Positions 1 to 8,530 of a stretch of 64,000 nt of DNA are shown here, piece after piece. The stretch spans positions 7,877,501 through 7,941,500 of the forward strand of contig NZ_CP108080.1 of the NCBI RefSeq assembly GCF_036181745.1, written 5' to 3'. Below the pieces are notes generated by a model. That model saw nothing but the letters and a program-made list of their open reading frames with translations. It was not told the origin of the DNA and did not search any database. Origin of the DNA: Streptomyces sp. NBC_00259 (GTDB lineage Bacteria > Actinomycetota > Actinomycetes > Streptomycetales > Streptomycetaceae). The translations under genes and the position numbers were made by a program. The stretch's first letter is position 1; each line of letters starts with the position of its first letter.

Positions 1-1
1 G

Positions 2-301
2 GCGAAGCCGGGCCGCAGGAAGAACCGCCGGGGGGCCGACCTCGCCGGCGCCCGACTCGGCGGCGCCGATCTGCGCGGTGCGGATCTGCGCGGCGCCTGC
101 CTCATCGCCGCGGATCTCACCCGCGCCGACCTGCGTCTGGCGGACCTCCTCGGCGCGGACCTGAGGGACGCCGACCTCGGCGGGGCCGATCTCACCGGCG
201 GCATATTCATCACACAGCCGCAGCTCCACCAGGCCAAGGGTGACGCGACGACCAGGCTGCCGCGCACGCTGGTGCGGCCGGCGCACTGGTCACGGGTATA
301 G
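2..301 (+). CDS. Pentapeptide-repeat protein, C-terminal part (gene starts upstream of the window)
   Basis: The open frame enters from the window edge and stops at TAG 299-301. It shows about ten consecutive five-residue units of the A-D/N-L-x-x type (ADLAG, ADLRG, ADLTR, ADLRD, ADLTG), the signature of the right-handed quadrilateral beta-helix of pentapeptide-repeat proteins. A non-repetitive, basic tail of about 35 residues follows. Members of this family range from gyrase-protecting proteins to proteins of unknown role, and nothing here tells which. The N-terminus is missing, so domain partners such as membrane helices cannot be judged. The stop codon lies inside a 21-bp tandem duplication. 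Family assignment is secure; function is unknown. Confidence 0.85.
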   Translation, partial: AKPGRRKNRRGADLAGARLGGADLRGADLRGACLIAADLTRADLRLADLLGADLRDADLGGADLTGGIFITQPQLHQAKGDATTRLPRTLVRPAHWSRV

Positions 302-321
302 GCGCACTGGTCACGGGCATA
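280..321. repeat. 21-bp tandem duplication at the stop of the pentapeptide-repeat gene
   Basis: Bases 280-300 and 301-321 are two adjacent copies of a 21-bp unit containing GCGCACTGGTCACGGG, differing at one position (tata versus cata). The first copy encodes the last residues and the stop codon; the second copy lies just downstream. It looks like a recent replication-slippage duplication. Confidence 0.8.
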
Positions 322-409
322 AGGGCGCGGCACCCGGGTAGCCGCACTGTCGGTGAGGCCGTGCTCCGGCAGTGGCCGGGCCGGCGCCGCGAACCCGGTG
401 AGAGGAGAG

Positions 410-979
410 ATGAGTCCTGTGAACATCGCCTTCCTCATGGCGCCCGAAGGCGTCGAACAGATCGAGCTGACCGAACCCTGGCAGGCCGTCGCCGATGCCG
501 GTGACACTCCGCGTCTGGTGTCCACGAAGCCCGGCCGGATCCAGGCGTTCGACCATCTCGACAAGGCGGACACCTTCGCCGTCGACCAGGTCGTCTCCGA
601 CGCCTCCGCCGAGATCTACGGGGGCCTGGTGCTTCCCGGAGGCGTCGCCAATCCGGACGCGCTGCGCATGGACTCCGGGGCTGTCGCCTTCGTCCGGGAG
701 TTCTTCGATGCGGGCAAGCCGGTGGCGGCCATCTGCCATGCCCCCTGGACACTCATCGAGGCCGACGTACTGCGCGGCAGGACGCTGACGTCTTGGCCCA
801 GCGTGCGCACCGACATCCGCAATGCCGGCGGCACCTGGGTCGACGAGCAGGTGATGGTGTGCCACGACGGTCCGAACACGCTGATCACCAGCCGTAAGCC
901 GGACGATCTCAAGGCATTCTGCGCGGCTTTCACGGCCGAATTCGCCAAGGCGTCGGCACGGGCGGCGGCCGGGACCTGA
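410..979 (+). CDS. DJ-1/PfpI-type glutamine amidotransferase-like protein
   Basis: The 189-residue protein has the size and fold signature of the DJ-1/PfpI superfamily, a class that includes intracellular peptidase-like, chaperone and glyoxalase III-type enzymes. The nucleophile-elbow sequence AICHAPW is visible, with the expected catalytic Cys109 followed by His110. An LVLPGG motif near residue 75 and an SWPSVRTDIRNAGG stretch are typical of the YhbO/PfpI branch. I chose ATG 410 because a strong ribosome-binding site (GAGAGGAGAG) sits directly before it; the frame is open 57 bases further upstream without a matching site. It is monocistronic and convergent with the next gene. The exact substrate cannot be told from sequence. 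Confidence 0.88.
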   Translation: MSPVNIAFLMAPEGVEQIELTEPWQAVADAGDTPRLVSTKPGRIQAFDHLDKADTFAVDQVVSDASAEIYGGLVLPGGVANPDALRMDSGAVAFVREFFDAGKPVAAICHAPWTLIEADVLRGRTLTSWPSVRTDIRNAGGTWVDEQVMVCHDGPNTLITSRKPDDLKAFCAAFTAEFAKASARAAAGT

Positions 980-1003
980 ACGCCTTCCGGGCGGGAAGCA
1001 CGC

Positions 1004-1702
1004 TCACCGTCCGGCGGCTTCGAGGAGGACCTGCGCCAGCCGGCGCGGCTGGGAGAACATCGGCCAGTGGCCGGTGTCCATCTCGACCAGCCGCCAGCGC
1101 TCGTCGCGCAGCAGCGCGACCACGTCCGGGCTCGGCTCGTCGCCGTCGAGCAGGCACTTGATGTACGTGGCCGGAAGCTCGCCGAGCGGCCGCGCCAGCA
1201 CGGCAGGTTCCGTCAGCGTGGCGCCCGGATGCGGCGTCGAGCCGCCGACGATCCGCGCGATCTGCTCGTCGGTGAGGCCCTGGCCTTCGAACTCGGCAGC
1301 CGTCAAGGGCGCCCAGAAGCCGCCGTTCTTGTCGATCGACGCCTCCACCATGGCCCGGCCGTCCGGCCAGGCGGACACGAACGACTCACCGTCGGCCGGA
1401 ACGATGGAGTCGACGAAGACCACCCGGGCCAGCCGCTCCCCGATCCGCTCCGCGGCCTGGCCGACGGGGATGCCCGCGTAACTGTGGCCCACGAGGACGA
1501 CGTCACGCAGATCGCGACGTTCGACCTCCTCGACGATGTCCTGGACGTGGGTCTGCTGCCCGGCCGGCGCACCCTGCTTCTCCGCGAGGCCGGAAAGCGT
1601 CAGGGGATGGTCGGCGTGGCCGGCCGCACGCAGCTCCGGCACCACCTCGTCCCACGCCCATGATCCGAGCCACGTGCCTGCCACCAACACGAAATTCGCC
1701 AT
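1004..1702 (-). CDS. Alpha/beta-fold hydrolase (esterase-like)
   Basis: This 232-residue protein begins MANFVLVAGTWLGSWAWDEV, the HG-type oxyanion region of small alpha/beta hydrolases. It has the nucleophile elbow GHSYAG with Ser74. A C-terminal MDTGHWPMFSQP supplies the probable catalytic histidine, and an acid is present in the FVDSIVP region. The length is normal for the salicylate esterase or hydroxynitrile-lyase-like branch, and a hydrolytic reaction on a small ester is likely. No signal peptide is seen, so it is cytoplasmic. It stands alone between a convergent PfpI gene and a CDF transporter on the same strand. The substrate is unknown. Confidence 0.87.
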   Translation of the reverse strand: MANFVLVAGTWLGSWAWDEVVPELRAAGHADHPLTLSGLAEKQGAPAGQQTHVQDIVEEVERRDLRDVVLVGHSYAGIPVGQAAERIGERLARVVFVDSIVPADGESFVSAWPDGRAMVEASIDKNGGFWAPLTAAEFEGQGLTDEQIARIVGGSTPHPGATLTEPAVLARPLGELPATYIKCLLDGDEPSPDVVALLRDERWRLVEMDTGHWPMFSQPRRLAQVLLEAAGR

Positions 1703-1777
1703 ACCCGCAACGTAGCGAACGGGTCTGACAACCGGTCCGGGATCGCCACGGCATGCGTGCTCCTGCCACGCCGAGTC

Positions 1778-2719
1778 TCAGCGCCCAGGGTGCGGCGGCG
1801 CCTCCGTGATGTCGAGGAAGACCTGGTCGGCCTCGGGCCAGCGGTCCTCGACGGCCTGCTTGATGCGCTCCGAGACCAGTTCGATCTCCTCGCTGTCCAG
1901 CCCCGGCACGAGATCGATCCTGGCCGCGACGAGGGTGGAATCCATCCCCAGACGCATCGTCAGCAGCGACGCCACATTGTCGATCTCCGCCTGGTCGTCC
2001 AGCATCGCGCGGATGGCCCCGCGCACCTCGGGATCGACGGCGACACCGATGAGCAGATCGCGCGACTCGCGCCCCAGCCGGTAGGCGACGTACACGAGCA
2101 GCAGACCGATCGCCAGTGAGGCGGCGGCCTCCCAGACCGCCTTGCCGGTGACCAGGTGGAGCGCCATGCCCGCCATCGCCAGCAGCACCCCCACCACGGC
2201 CGTGCTGTCCTCCGCGATCACCGTACGATGCGCGGGATCGTGGGCCTTGCCGCCCTGCTTGCGGAACTGGTGCAAGGCCCGGATCAGTGACGTACCCTCG
2301 GCGAGCAGGGCGACCCCCAGGACGGCGAGCCCGGCCACGTAGTGTGACGTCGAGACCGGCCGATCGCCCTGGCTCATTGCCTCGAAGGCCTGGAAGAACG
2401 AGAAACAGCCGCCCATGACGAAGATGCCGACGGCGGCCAGCAGCGACCAGAACCAGCGCTCCTTGCCGTAGCCGAAGGGATGACGGCGGTCGGCGGGCCG
2501 GCGGCTGCGGCGCAGAGCGGCGAGCAGGAAGATCTCGTTGAGGCTGTCGGCGACGGAGTGGGCCGCCTCCGAGAGCAGTGCGGGGGACGACGCCACCAGA
2601 CCGCCCACGGTCTTGGCGACGGCGATGACGAGATTCGCGCCGAGCGCGACAAGGACGGTCAGCCGCGTCCTCCGGTCGGACCGCGTCCGTTGCTTGCTGT
2701 GCTCACGGTTCACGACCAC
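1778..2719 (-). CDS. Cation diffusion facilitator (CDF) family efflux transporter
   Basis: The 313-residue protein has the CDF layout: a basic N-terminus, six hydrophobic segments in residues about 20-210, and a soluble C-terminal domain. Metal-site motifs are visible in TM2 (EAAHSVADSLNE) and in the loop after it (HPFGYGKERW). Proteins of this family exchange Zn2+, Co2+, Fe2+ or Mn2+ for protons at the cytoplasmic membrane. The TM2 H-xxx-D arrangement is that of bacterial Zn/Fe/Mn-type members, but selectivity cannot be assigned safely. The start is GTG 2719; a second GTG two codons later is possible. No metal-sensor gene is adjacent. Confidence 0.9.
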   Translation of the reverse strand: MVVNREHSKQRTRSDRRTRLTVLVALGANLVIAVAKTVGGLVASSPALLSEAAHSVADSLNEIFLLAALRRSRRPADRRHPFGYGKERWFWSLLAAVGIFVMGGCFSFFQAFEAMSQGDRPVSTSHYVAGLAVLGVALLAEGTSLIRALHQFRKQGGKAHDPAHRTVIAEDSTAVVGVLLAMAGMALHLVTGKAVWEAAASLAIGLLLVYVAYRLGRESRDLLIGVAVDPEVRGAIRAMLDDQAEIDNVASLLTMRLGMDSTLVAARIDLVPGLDSEEIELVSERIKQAVEDRWPEADQVFLDITEAPPHPGR

Positions 2720-2786
2720 TCACCGTATGCGCTGGACGACGGCCACAGGCTCAAGGTCACGCCCGCTGCGCCGAAGGCACGGACGG

Positions 2787-2930
2787 TCACCGTCGAGGGC
2801 CGGGTGAGGCGATCGCACGGTAGTCGGCGACGAGATCGGCTTTGGTGAGACCTTCGGCGGGGAAGAGGACCTTCTCCGGCCGGTGGACGTCCACGGTGCG
2901 GCGGCCGGCCCGCACGGTTGTGGTGCTCAT
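2787..2930 (-). pseudogene. Remnant of a LigD-type polymerase (primase-polymerase) gene, first about 45 codons
   Basis: The minus strand encodes 47 residues that begin MSTTTVRAGRRTVDVHRPEK and continue VLFPAEGLTKADLVADY before a stop. This matches the start of LigD-type DNA-repair polymerase domains, which typically read V-x-V-x-x-x-D-K-V-L-F/Y-P-x-x-G-x-T-K-x-D/Q-V/L-x-x-Y-Y. The homology ends abruptly after about residue 42 and the remaining 250 or so residues of the domain are absent. I therefore call it a decayed fragment. It is unlikely to be expressed as a functional enzyme. A full ATP-dependent DNA ligase lies about 8 kb away. Recognition is by eye only. Confidence 0.6.
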
Positions 2931-3058
2931 GGCTCGCGCGTACCCCTACCGGCGTCCAGTAGACGTGTCCCCTGTGGATACGGCCGCCTGCGTGGGGCGC
3001 TGCGGACGCACGCGCCGGATCCGTACGCCCAGGAGTACGTCAGGGTACGACGCGGACG

Positions 3059-4903
3059 TCACGGCACGACGGTCTGCTCCACGAGCAGTTTCACCGCCGC
3101 CGCGATCGACTCGGCGTCGATGCCGGAAGCGTGCAACTGCTCTTCCGGCGCCGCCGACGCGGGCATGTTGCGCACGGCCAGCCGGGCGAGCCTCGGTACC
3201 GGACGGCCGTCCGAGAACGCCTCCGCGACGGCGTCGCCGATCCCGCCCTCCGGATGGTGGTCCTCCACCGTGATCAGACATCCCGTCGCCCCGGCCGCCT
3301 CGTTGAGCGTGTCCACGTCCACCGGCTTGACCGAATACAGGTCCATGACCCGGACCGGGATTCCGTCCGAGGCGAGAACGTCCGCGGCGCGCAGCGCCTC
3401 ATGGACCGTCGTGCCGGCCGCGACGATCGTGGCCCGGTCGTCGTCGCTGCGGAGCAGCACCTTGCTGCCGCCGACCGGGAAGTCCTCGTCGGGACCGTAG
3501 ATGACGGGTGTTTCGGCGCGGGTCGTCCGTAGATAGCGCACGCCCTTCAGGTCCGCCATGGCCGACACCAGGCGTGCCGTCTGATTGGCGTCGCAGGGAT
3601 AGAGGACCGTCGACCCGTGGACGGCGCGGAACATGGCCAGGTCCTCCAGACCCATCTGGGACGGGCCGTCCTCGCCGATCGCCACACCCGCGTGCGATCC
3701 CACGACATTGATCCCGGCCCGGCTCACCGACGCCATCCGGACGAAGTCATGAGCCCGGGTCAGGAACGCGGCGAAACTCGACGCAAAGGGCACCCAACCG
3801 CGGGCCTGCAGACCGACCGCCGCCGCGACCAGCTGCTGCTCGGCGATGTAGCACTCGAAGAACCGGTCCGGATGCTCCTTCTTGAAGTAGGCCGCCCGCG
3901 TCGAGTCGCTGACCTCACCGTCGAGTGCGACCACGTCGCCGCGTGCCGACCCCAGCGCCGCCAGGGCGCGTCCGTACGCCGTACGCGTGGCCTCCGCGGA
4001 GCCGGGTTCGAAGCGGGGAAGCTCGGCCCGGTCCTGGTCCCGGCCCGACGGGGCGCGGGCGGGCGGCGGAGCCTGGACGTCGACCTGTATGAAGCGAGGG
4101 CCGCCGAGTTCCTGGATGGCCGCCTCTGCGTCCGGCAGGGGCTTGCCGTGCTTGCCCTCCTGGTCCTCCACGGCGGCGACGCCGCGACCTTTGCGCGTGG
4201 CCGCGATGACGGCGGTCGGCCGCCCCTCGACCTGGACGGCCTCCGTGAAGGCCTTGTCGACGGCTTCGACGTCATGGCCGTCGACCTCGACCGTGTGCCA
4301 GCCGAACGCCCGCAGCCGGCGCGCGTACGCGTCTAGGTCGTGCTGGTGGCGGGTCGGTCCCCGCTGTCCGAGCCGGTTGACGTCGACGATCAGCGTCAGA
4401 TTGCCCAACTTCTCGTACGAGGCGTGCTCGACGGCCTCCCAGACGGAGCCCTCCGCCATCTCACTGTCCCCGGACAGCACCCACACCCGGTACGGGACCT
4501 GGTCGAGGTACTTGCCGGCGAGGGCCATCCCGACGCCGACCGGCAGCCCCTGGCCCAGCGAACCGGTGGCGACGTCCACCCAGGGCAGCCGCGGTGTGGG
4601 ATGCCCCTCGAGACGGCTGCCCAGCCTGCGGAACGTCAGCAACTCCTCGTCGTCGACCGCGCCCACCGCCTTGTAGAGGGCGTACAGCAGCGGCGACGCG
4701 TGCCCCTTGGAGAAGATGAGCCGGTCGTTCGCCGGGTTGTCCGGGTCCTGGAAGTCGTAGCGCAGATGCCGGGCGAGGAGTACGGCCGCCAGGTCGGCTG
4801 CCGACATCGACGAGGTCGGATGCCCCGAGCCCGCCGCATCGGCCACGCGTACCGAGTCCACCCTCAACTGCTGGCCCAGTTCGGCCAGTTCTTCGTCGCG
4901 CAT
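3059..4903 (-). CDS. Transketolase
   Basis: This is a 614-residue single-chain thiamine-diphosphate transketolase, interconverting sugar phosphates of the pentose phosphate pathway. The N-terminal half carries the ThDP region GDSEMAEGSVWEAVE followed by LTLIVDVNR, with Ser in place of the common third-position Gly. The central pyrimidine-binding domain shows AEQQLVAAAVGLQARG and SHAGVAIGEDGPSQMGLEDL. The C-terminal domain follows from about residue 480. The length is shorter than the housekeeping tkt (about 690 residues), so it is probably a paralogue. A good ribosome-binding site (AAGGGAT) precedes ATG 4903. The gene lies 39 bases downstream of a pyridine nucleotide-disulfide oxidoreductase gene and the two are likely co-transcribed. 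Confidence 0.93.
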   Translation of the reverse strand: MRDEELAELGQQLRVDSVRVADAAGSGHPTSSMSAADLAAVLLARHLRYDFQDPDNPANDRLIFSKGHASPLLYALYKAVGAVDDEELLTFRRLGSRLEGHPTPRLPWVDVATGSLGQGLPVGVGMALAGKYLDQVPYRVWVLSGDSEMAEGSVWEAVEHASYEKLGNLTLIVDVNRLGQRGPTRHQHDLDAYARRLRAFGWHTVEVDGHDVEAVDKAFTEAVQVEGRPTAVIAATRKGRGVAAVEDQEGKHGKPLPDAEAAIQELGGPRFIQVDVQAPPPARAPSGRDQDRAELPRFEPGSAEATRTAYGRALAALGSARGDVVALDGEVSDSTRAAYFKKEHPDRFFECYIAEQQLVAAAVGLQARGWVPFASSFAAFLTRAHDFVRMASVSRAGINVVGSHAGVAIGEDGPSQMGLEDLAMFRAVHGSTVLYPCDANQTARLVSAMADLKGVRYLRTTRAETPVIYGPDEDFPVGGSKVLLRSDDDRATIVAAGTTVHEALRAADVLASDGIPVRVMDLYSVKPVDVDTLNEAAGATGCLITVEDHHPEGGIGDAVAEAFSDGRPVPRLARLAVRNMPASAAPEEQLHASGIDAESIAAAVKLLVEQTVVP

Positions 4904-4942
4904 GTCAATCCCTTCGCATGTGGCTGCGCTCGCGCTCGCCCT

Positions 4943-6367
4943 TCACCGCTCGTTCGGCGCGCCCGGGAACGTGGCGAGCTCGGGCGAGGCCGTGTCCAGC
5001 GGGACCGACCAGGAGCGGACGAGACCGAGCTGCACCGCCTGGCGCGGCAGCGCCGCGTCCAGCAGCCAGTCGGCCGCCACACGCACCCTGTTGCCCGGCA
5101 TCGCGGCGAGGTGGTATCCGCGGGTCACCGCGCCCGCGAGCGGTCCGGAGAGCGGCACGCCCAGCGGGTTCGCCGCCGCCTGCACACCGCCCAGGTCCAC
5201 GGCGAAACCCAGGTCGTGGTGCCGGTAGGGGTGAGCGGTGCCGTGCCCCAGGGACGCGGCCACGTTGCGGGCGGCGACTTCGCCCTGCCGGGTGGCGTGC
5301 TGTGCGGTCATGGGCGTCAGCTCGAAGCCGTCGCCGCCATGGCCGTCGTGGTGGCCGTCCGGGCGCGCGCCCTCGGCACTCGCGGACAGCGGCCGGGTCA
5401 GGTCGGGCACGGCGGCGGCGTCCCCGCAGGCGAACACCTCCGGGTGGCCCCGCACGTCGAGCCGTGTCGTGACACGGAGCCTGCCGTGTTCGACGGGCAG
5501 ACCGACGCCGGCGACGAGCGGATCGGGCCGTACGCCGACGCACCAGACGAGTGTCCTGGTCGGGACGAACTCACCGTTGTTCAGCCATACCCCGTCCGGA
5601 GTGGCCTCCCTGACGGACGTACCGGTGTACACCTCCACCCCTCGGCCGCGCAGCACCCGGTCGGCGGTCTCGGACAGCCGCCGGTCCAGCTCGGGCAGCA
5701 CCCTCGGCGCGATGTCGAGGAGCAGCCAGCGAGGACGCGTGTCGCGCATGCGCCAGCCGGAGCCGTTCCCCGGCCCGCTCCGGACCATCTGGGCGTGGAG
5801 CGCGTCCGTGAACAGCTTGCCCTGGGCGGCGATCTCCGTTCCCGTGTATCCCGCACCCACGACCACGAAGGTGCACCGGGCCGCGCATTCGCCGGCGTCG
5901 GCCGAGGCCGCCGCCAGCTCGGTCTGCCGGGTGAGGTGATCGCGCAGGTACAGCGCCTCGGGCAGTCCGCGGAAGCCGTGCGCGTACTCACTCACACCGG
6001 GCACGGGCAGCAGCTTGTTCACGCTGCCCACCGCGAGCACGAGGCGGTCGTACCGCAGCTCGCCGAGCCCGCCCTCCGGTCCCGTGTAGTGCACCCGGCG
6101 TTCCTCGAGATCGACCTGAGTGGCCTCACCGAGCACGAGCCGGACCCGGGGGAGCGTGTGCGCCAGTGACACGGTCACCCGGCGCGGCTCCAGGATTCCC
6201 GCAGCCACCTGGGGCAGCAGGGGCAGATACAGGAAGTAGTCCGTGGGATTGAGCAGAACGATCTCGACCCGTTCCCGCGCGAGAAGGCGGGAGAGGGTTC
6301 GGGCGGTCCGGTGGCCGGCGAATCCGGCTCCCACGATGACGATGCGGGGTATGTCCTCGGCCTGCAC
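4943..6367 (-). CDS. FAD-dependent NADH dehydrogenase (type II NDH-like)
   Basis: The 474-residue protein has two dinucleotide-binding folds: an FAD site near the N-terminus (IVIVGAGFAG, residues 9-18) and a NAD(P)H site in the middle (FVVVGAGYTGTEIA). The FAD-contacting FACGDAAAVPD motif lies near residue 330. This is the layout of non-proton-pumping NADH:quinone oxidoreductases of the electron transport chain, although related oxidoreductases share it. I place the start at GTG 6367 because GGGAGG lies nine bases upstream and the glycine-rich motif then begins at the usual distance; the frame is open to 6601. It heads a two-gene operon with transketolase. Confidence 0.85.
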   Translation of the reverse strand: MQAEDIPRIVIVGAGFAGHRTARTLSRLLARERVEIVLLNPTDYFLYLPLLPQVAAGILEPRRVTVSLAHTLPRVRLVLGEATQVDLEERRVHYTGPEGGLGELRYDRLVLAVGSVNKLLPVPGVSEYAHGFRGLPEALYLRDHLTRQTELAAASADAGECAARCTFVVVGAGYTGTEIAAQGKLFTDALHAQMVRSGPGNGSGWRMRDTRPRWLLLDIAPRVLPELDRRLSETADRVLRGRGVEVYTGTSVREATPDGVWLNNGEFVPTRTLVWCVGVRPDPLVAGVGLPVEHGRLRVTTRLDVRGHPEVFACGDAAAVPDLTRPLSASAEGARPDGHHDGHGGDGFELTPMTAQHATRQGEVAARNVAASLGHGTAHPYRHHDLGFAVDLGGVQAAANPLGVPLSGPLAGAVTRGYHLAAMPGNRVRVAADWLLDAALPRQAVQLGLVRSWSVPLDTASPELATFPGAPNER

Positions 6368-6722
6368 GACGTATCGCCTCCCATGGGACACATGCGGACG
6401 GGGGCACCTGGGGACAGGACCTCCCGGGTGCCCGGCCGACGTCGTCGTAAACGCCTCCGTGAACCCAGCGTCCCCCCGCCGAACAGTCGTGGCCACACGA
6501 AATGCGAATTCATCCGGACACCTTTTGGATCCCGAACAGTCACATCGCGCAAAAAGCGATCTCGCCCCCCGGTCCTCAGCGCCGATTGCCATACTGCTCA
6601 CGCCACGCAGAACAGATGTACTGGTGCCGGCCCCGCGCTGGGCCGGCCGTCCCCGAGGCGGCTCCGACGGCTTCGACCCGGGGTTTCACCTGTCGGCGCT
6701 CACCCAATGAGAGAAGTGATCG
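6368..6722. promoter_or_regulatory. Divergent intergenic region between the NDH-like gene and cvnD
   Basis: These 355 bases separate two divergent genes and must hold both promoters. A locally AT-richer patch at about 6495-6560 (around GAATTC and GGATCC) is the best place for the core elements. I see no convincing palindrome, riboswitch or additional open frame with a ribosome-binding site. Confidence 0.45.
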
Positions 6723-7328
6723 ATGGCCCCCGAGCTCTCTGGCGGCATCGGCGGAGACGCTGCCGCTCTCGCGCTGAAGATACTGGTGGCCGGCGGCTTC
6801 GGCGTCGGCAAGACGACCCTCGTCGGAGCGGTCAGCGAAATCCGGCCGCTGCGCACTGAGGAGCAGCTCAGCGAGGCCGGGCAGACCGTCGACGACACCG
6901 GAGGAGTCGACCAGAAGACCACCACCACCGTCGCCATGGACTTCGGCAGGATCACCATCCGCTCAGGGCTGTCCCTGTATCTCTTCGGCACGCCGGGACA
7001 GGACCGCTTCTGGTTCCTGTGGGACGAACTCTCCCAGGGAGCGCTCGGGGCGGTCGTCCTCGCGGACACCCGGCGCCTGGAGGACAGCTTCCCCGCCGTC
7101 GACTACTTCGAGCACCGCAGCATCCCCTTCGTCGTCGCCGTCAACTGCTTCCCCACCGCGCGCACGTACGGTGCGCACGAGGTCTCCCGCGCCCTGGACC
7201 TCGACCAGGGCACCCCGGTCGTACTGTGCGACGCGCGAGACCGCGACTCGGGCAAAGAGGTGCTGATCCGGCTCGTCGAGTACGCCGGGCGGATGCACAC
7301 CGCCCGGCTGCTCAACTCGGTCGGGTGA
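6723..7328 (+). CDS. Conservon-type ATP/GTP-binding protein (CvnD family)
   Basis: This 201-residue small GTPase-like protein belongs to the fourth component of Streptomyces conservons. It has a P-loop GGFGVGKTT (residues 24-32), a switch-II-like LFGTPGQDRFWFLWDEL and a base-specificity region VAVNCF where Ras-like proteins have NKxD. Conservon proteins form a membrane-linked complex with a sensor kinase (CvnA), a roadblock protein (CvnB) and a DUF742 protein (CvnC), modulating development and antibiotic production. The canonical order is A-B-C-D. Here D comes first, no A or C is present, and a CvnB-like gene follows 0.7 kb later with an oxidase gene inserted in reverse. ATG 6723 is preceded by GAGAAGTGATCG. 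Confidence 0.9.
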   Translation: MAPELSGGIGGDAAALALKILVAGGFGVGKTTLVGAVSEIRPLRTEEQLSEAGQTVDDTGGVDQKTTTTVAMDFGRITIRSGLSLYLFGTPGQDRFWFLWDELSQGALGAVVLADTRRLEDSFPAVDYFEHRSIPFVVAVNCFPTARTYGAHEVSRALDLDQGTPVVLCDARDRDSGKEVLIRLVEYAGRMHTARLLNSVG

Positions 7329-7442
7329 CGCGCCGGGTCTACAGGGGGTGCGCAGGAGGGTCGGACAACGGCTCGCGGACGGGCTCCCGTCCTGTTCCGT
7401 CACGGTCCCCTACCGCCCGCTCCTCCCGGCTCCCGGCCCCTG

Positions 7443-7880
7443 TCAGCCGGTCACGTCGGCCTCGGCCAGGACCTTGTCGATACGCACCCGCACCAGCAGC
7501 TCGCCCGGCACACCGTTGCGCTCACCGAACGCCTCCGCGCGCTCCTCACCCACGTACCGCGCGGCGATGAGGGTCGCCCAGCGGCGCAACTCCCCGGGAT
7601 CCTCGCTGAGTTCCGCGCGCCCCTGGAGCACGACGAACGAGAACGGCGGCCGGTCGTCGTCCACGCACAGGGCCACGCGCCCGTCCCGCGCGAGGTTGCG
7701 CCCCTTCACGCCCTGCTTCGCGGTGTTGAAGACGACCTCGTCCCCGTCGAGCAGGAACCAGATGGGTGTGACGTGCGGACTTCCGCCCGCCCGTACCGTC
7801 GACAGTTTCCCGGTGCGAGTCCCCTCGGAGACGAACGCCCGCCATTCATCCTGAGACATGTGCTTTGCCATGTGCGCCAT
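7443..7880 (-). CDS. Pyridoxamine 5'-phosphate oxidase-like (PPOX-class) flavin/F420-binding protein
   Basis: The 145-residue protein has the split-barrel signature of the PPOX superfamily: KLSTVRAGGSPHVTPIWFLL for the first strands, VVFNTAKQGVKGRNLARDGR for the cofactor phosphate site, and VALCVDDDRPPFSFVVLQGRAEL. In actinobacteria many such proteins are F420H2-dependent reductases, and the short length and KGRNL element favour that branch over true PdxH. ATG 7880 or the in-frame ATG 7871 could be the start; AAGG lies nine bases before the latter. It sits antisense between the two conservon-type genes. Confidence 0.85.
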   Translation of the reverse strand: MAHMAKHMSQDEWRAFVSEGTRTGKLSTVRAGGSPHVTPIWFLLDGDEVVFNTAKQGVKGRNLARDGRVALCVDDDRPPFSFVVLQGRAELSEDPGELRRWATLIAARYVGEERAEAFGERNGVPGELLVRVRIDKVLAEADVTG

Positions 7881-8021
7881 CCTTGGGTGTCACCCTGGCG
7901 CGGGGAAGTCAACTCTCCGCAGCAATGCGCCTCCAATGACTCCTTGCCCGGACGGGGACAGTGCGGAAGGCTTACCCGCAACACGGGGCAACGGGGAACA
8001 TACGAACGGGGAGGAACGGAC

Positions 8022-8435
8022 ATGGCATCGGAAAAGGGGCTCGACTGGCTCCTGGACGACCTGACCAAGCGGGTCTCGTACATACGACACGCGCTCGTGC
8101 TGTCCAACGACGGCCTGGTCACCGGGGCGAGTACAGGCCTTGTACGGGAGGACGCGGAGCATCTCGCGGCCGTCTCCTCCGGACTGCACAGCCTCGCCAG
8201 GGGCTCGGGCCGTCACTTCCAGGCCGGCAAGGCCCGGCAGACGATGGTCGAATTCGACGACGCGATGCTCTTCGTGACCGCCGCCGGCGAAGGCAGCTGT
8301 CTGTGCGTACTCAGCGCGGCGGAAGCCGATGTCGGCCAGGTCGCCTACGAGATGACGCTGATGGTGAACCGTGTGGGCGAGCATCTCGCCGTTGCCGCGC
8401 GACAGCCGGGGCGCGTCACGGTCTCCGACTTCTGA
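8022..8435 (+). CDS. Roadblock/LC7-domain protein (CvnB family)
   Basis: This 137-residue protein begins with GLDWLLDDLTKRVSYIRHALVLSNDGLV, the standard opening of the CvnB roadblock/LC7 proteins of Streptomyces conservons. It continues with the alternating strand/helix pattern to EMTLMVNRVGEHL. Roadblock proteins act as scaffolds or GTPase regulators, and the natural partner would be the CvnD-like GTPase encoded 0.7 kb upstream. ATG 8022 has the site GGGGAGG nine bases before it; the frame is open upstream to 7773 without a better site. The next gene begins 95 bases later on the same strand. No CvnA kinase or CvnC gene is found nearby, so this is a partial conservon. Confidence 0.9.
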   Translation: MASEKGLDWLLDDLTKRVSYIRHALVLSNDGLVTGASTGLVREDAEHLAAVSSGLHSLARGSGRHFQAGKARQTMVEFDDAMLFVTAAGEGSCLCVLSAAEADVGQVAYEMTLMVNRVGEHLAVAARQPGRVTVSDF

Positions 8436-8530
8436 GGGCCCGCTCCGAGTTATCCACAGGCCGGGCGGGATTCCTTCCGGAGGTCTACGGTCGTCACAGA
8501 GAGTGTTCGCCACATACGGGGGAGACCGAC

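Noticed and set aside
8450-8458. TTATCCACA, a perfect DnaA-box word, and a near match on the minus strand around 2971-2980.
   Set aside because: They are isolated. An origin would need a cluster of boxes, so I do not call an oriC or list them as features.
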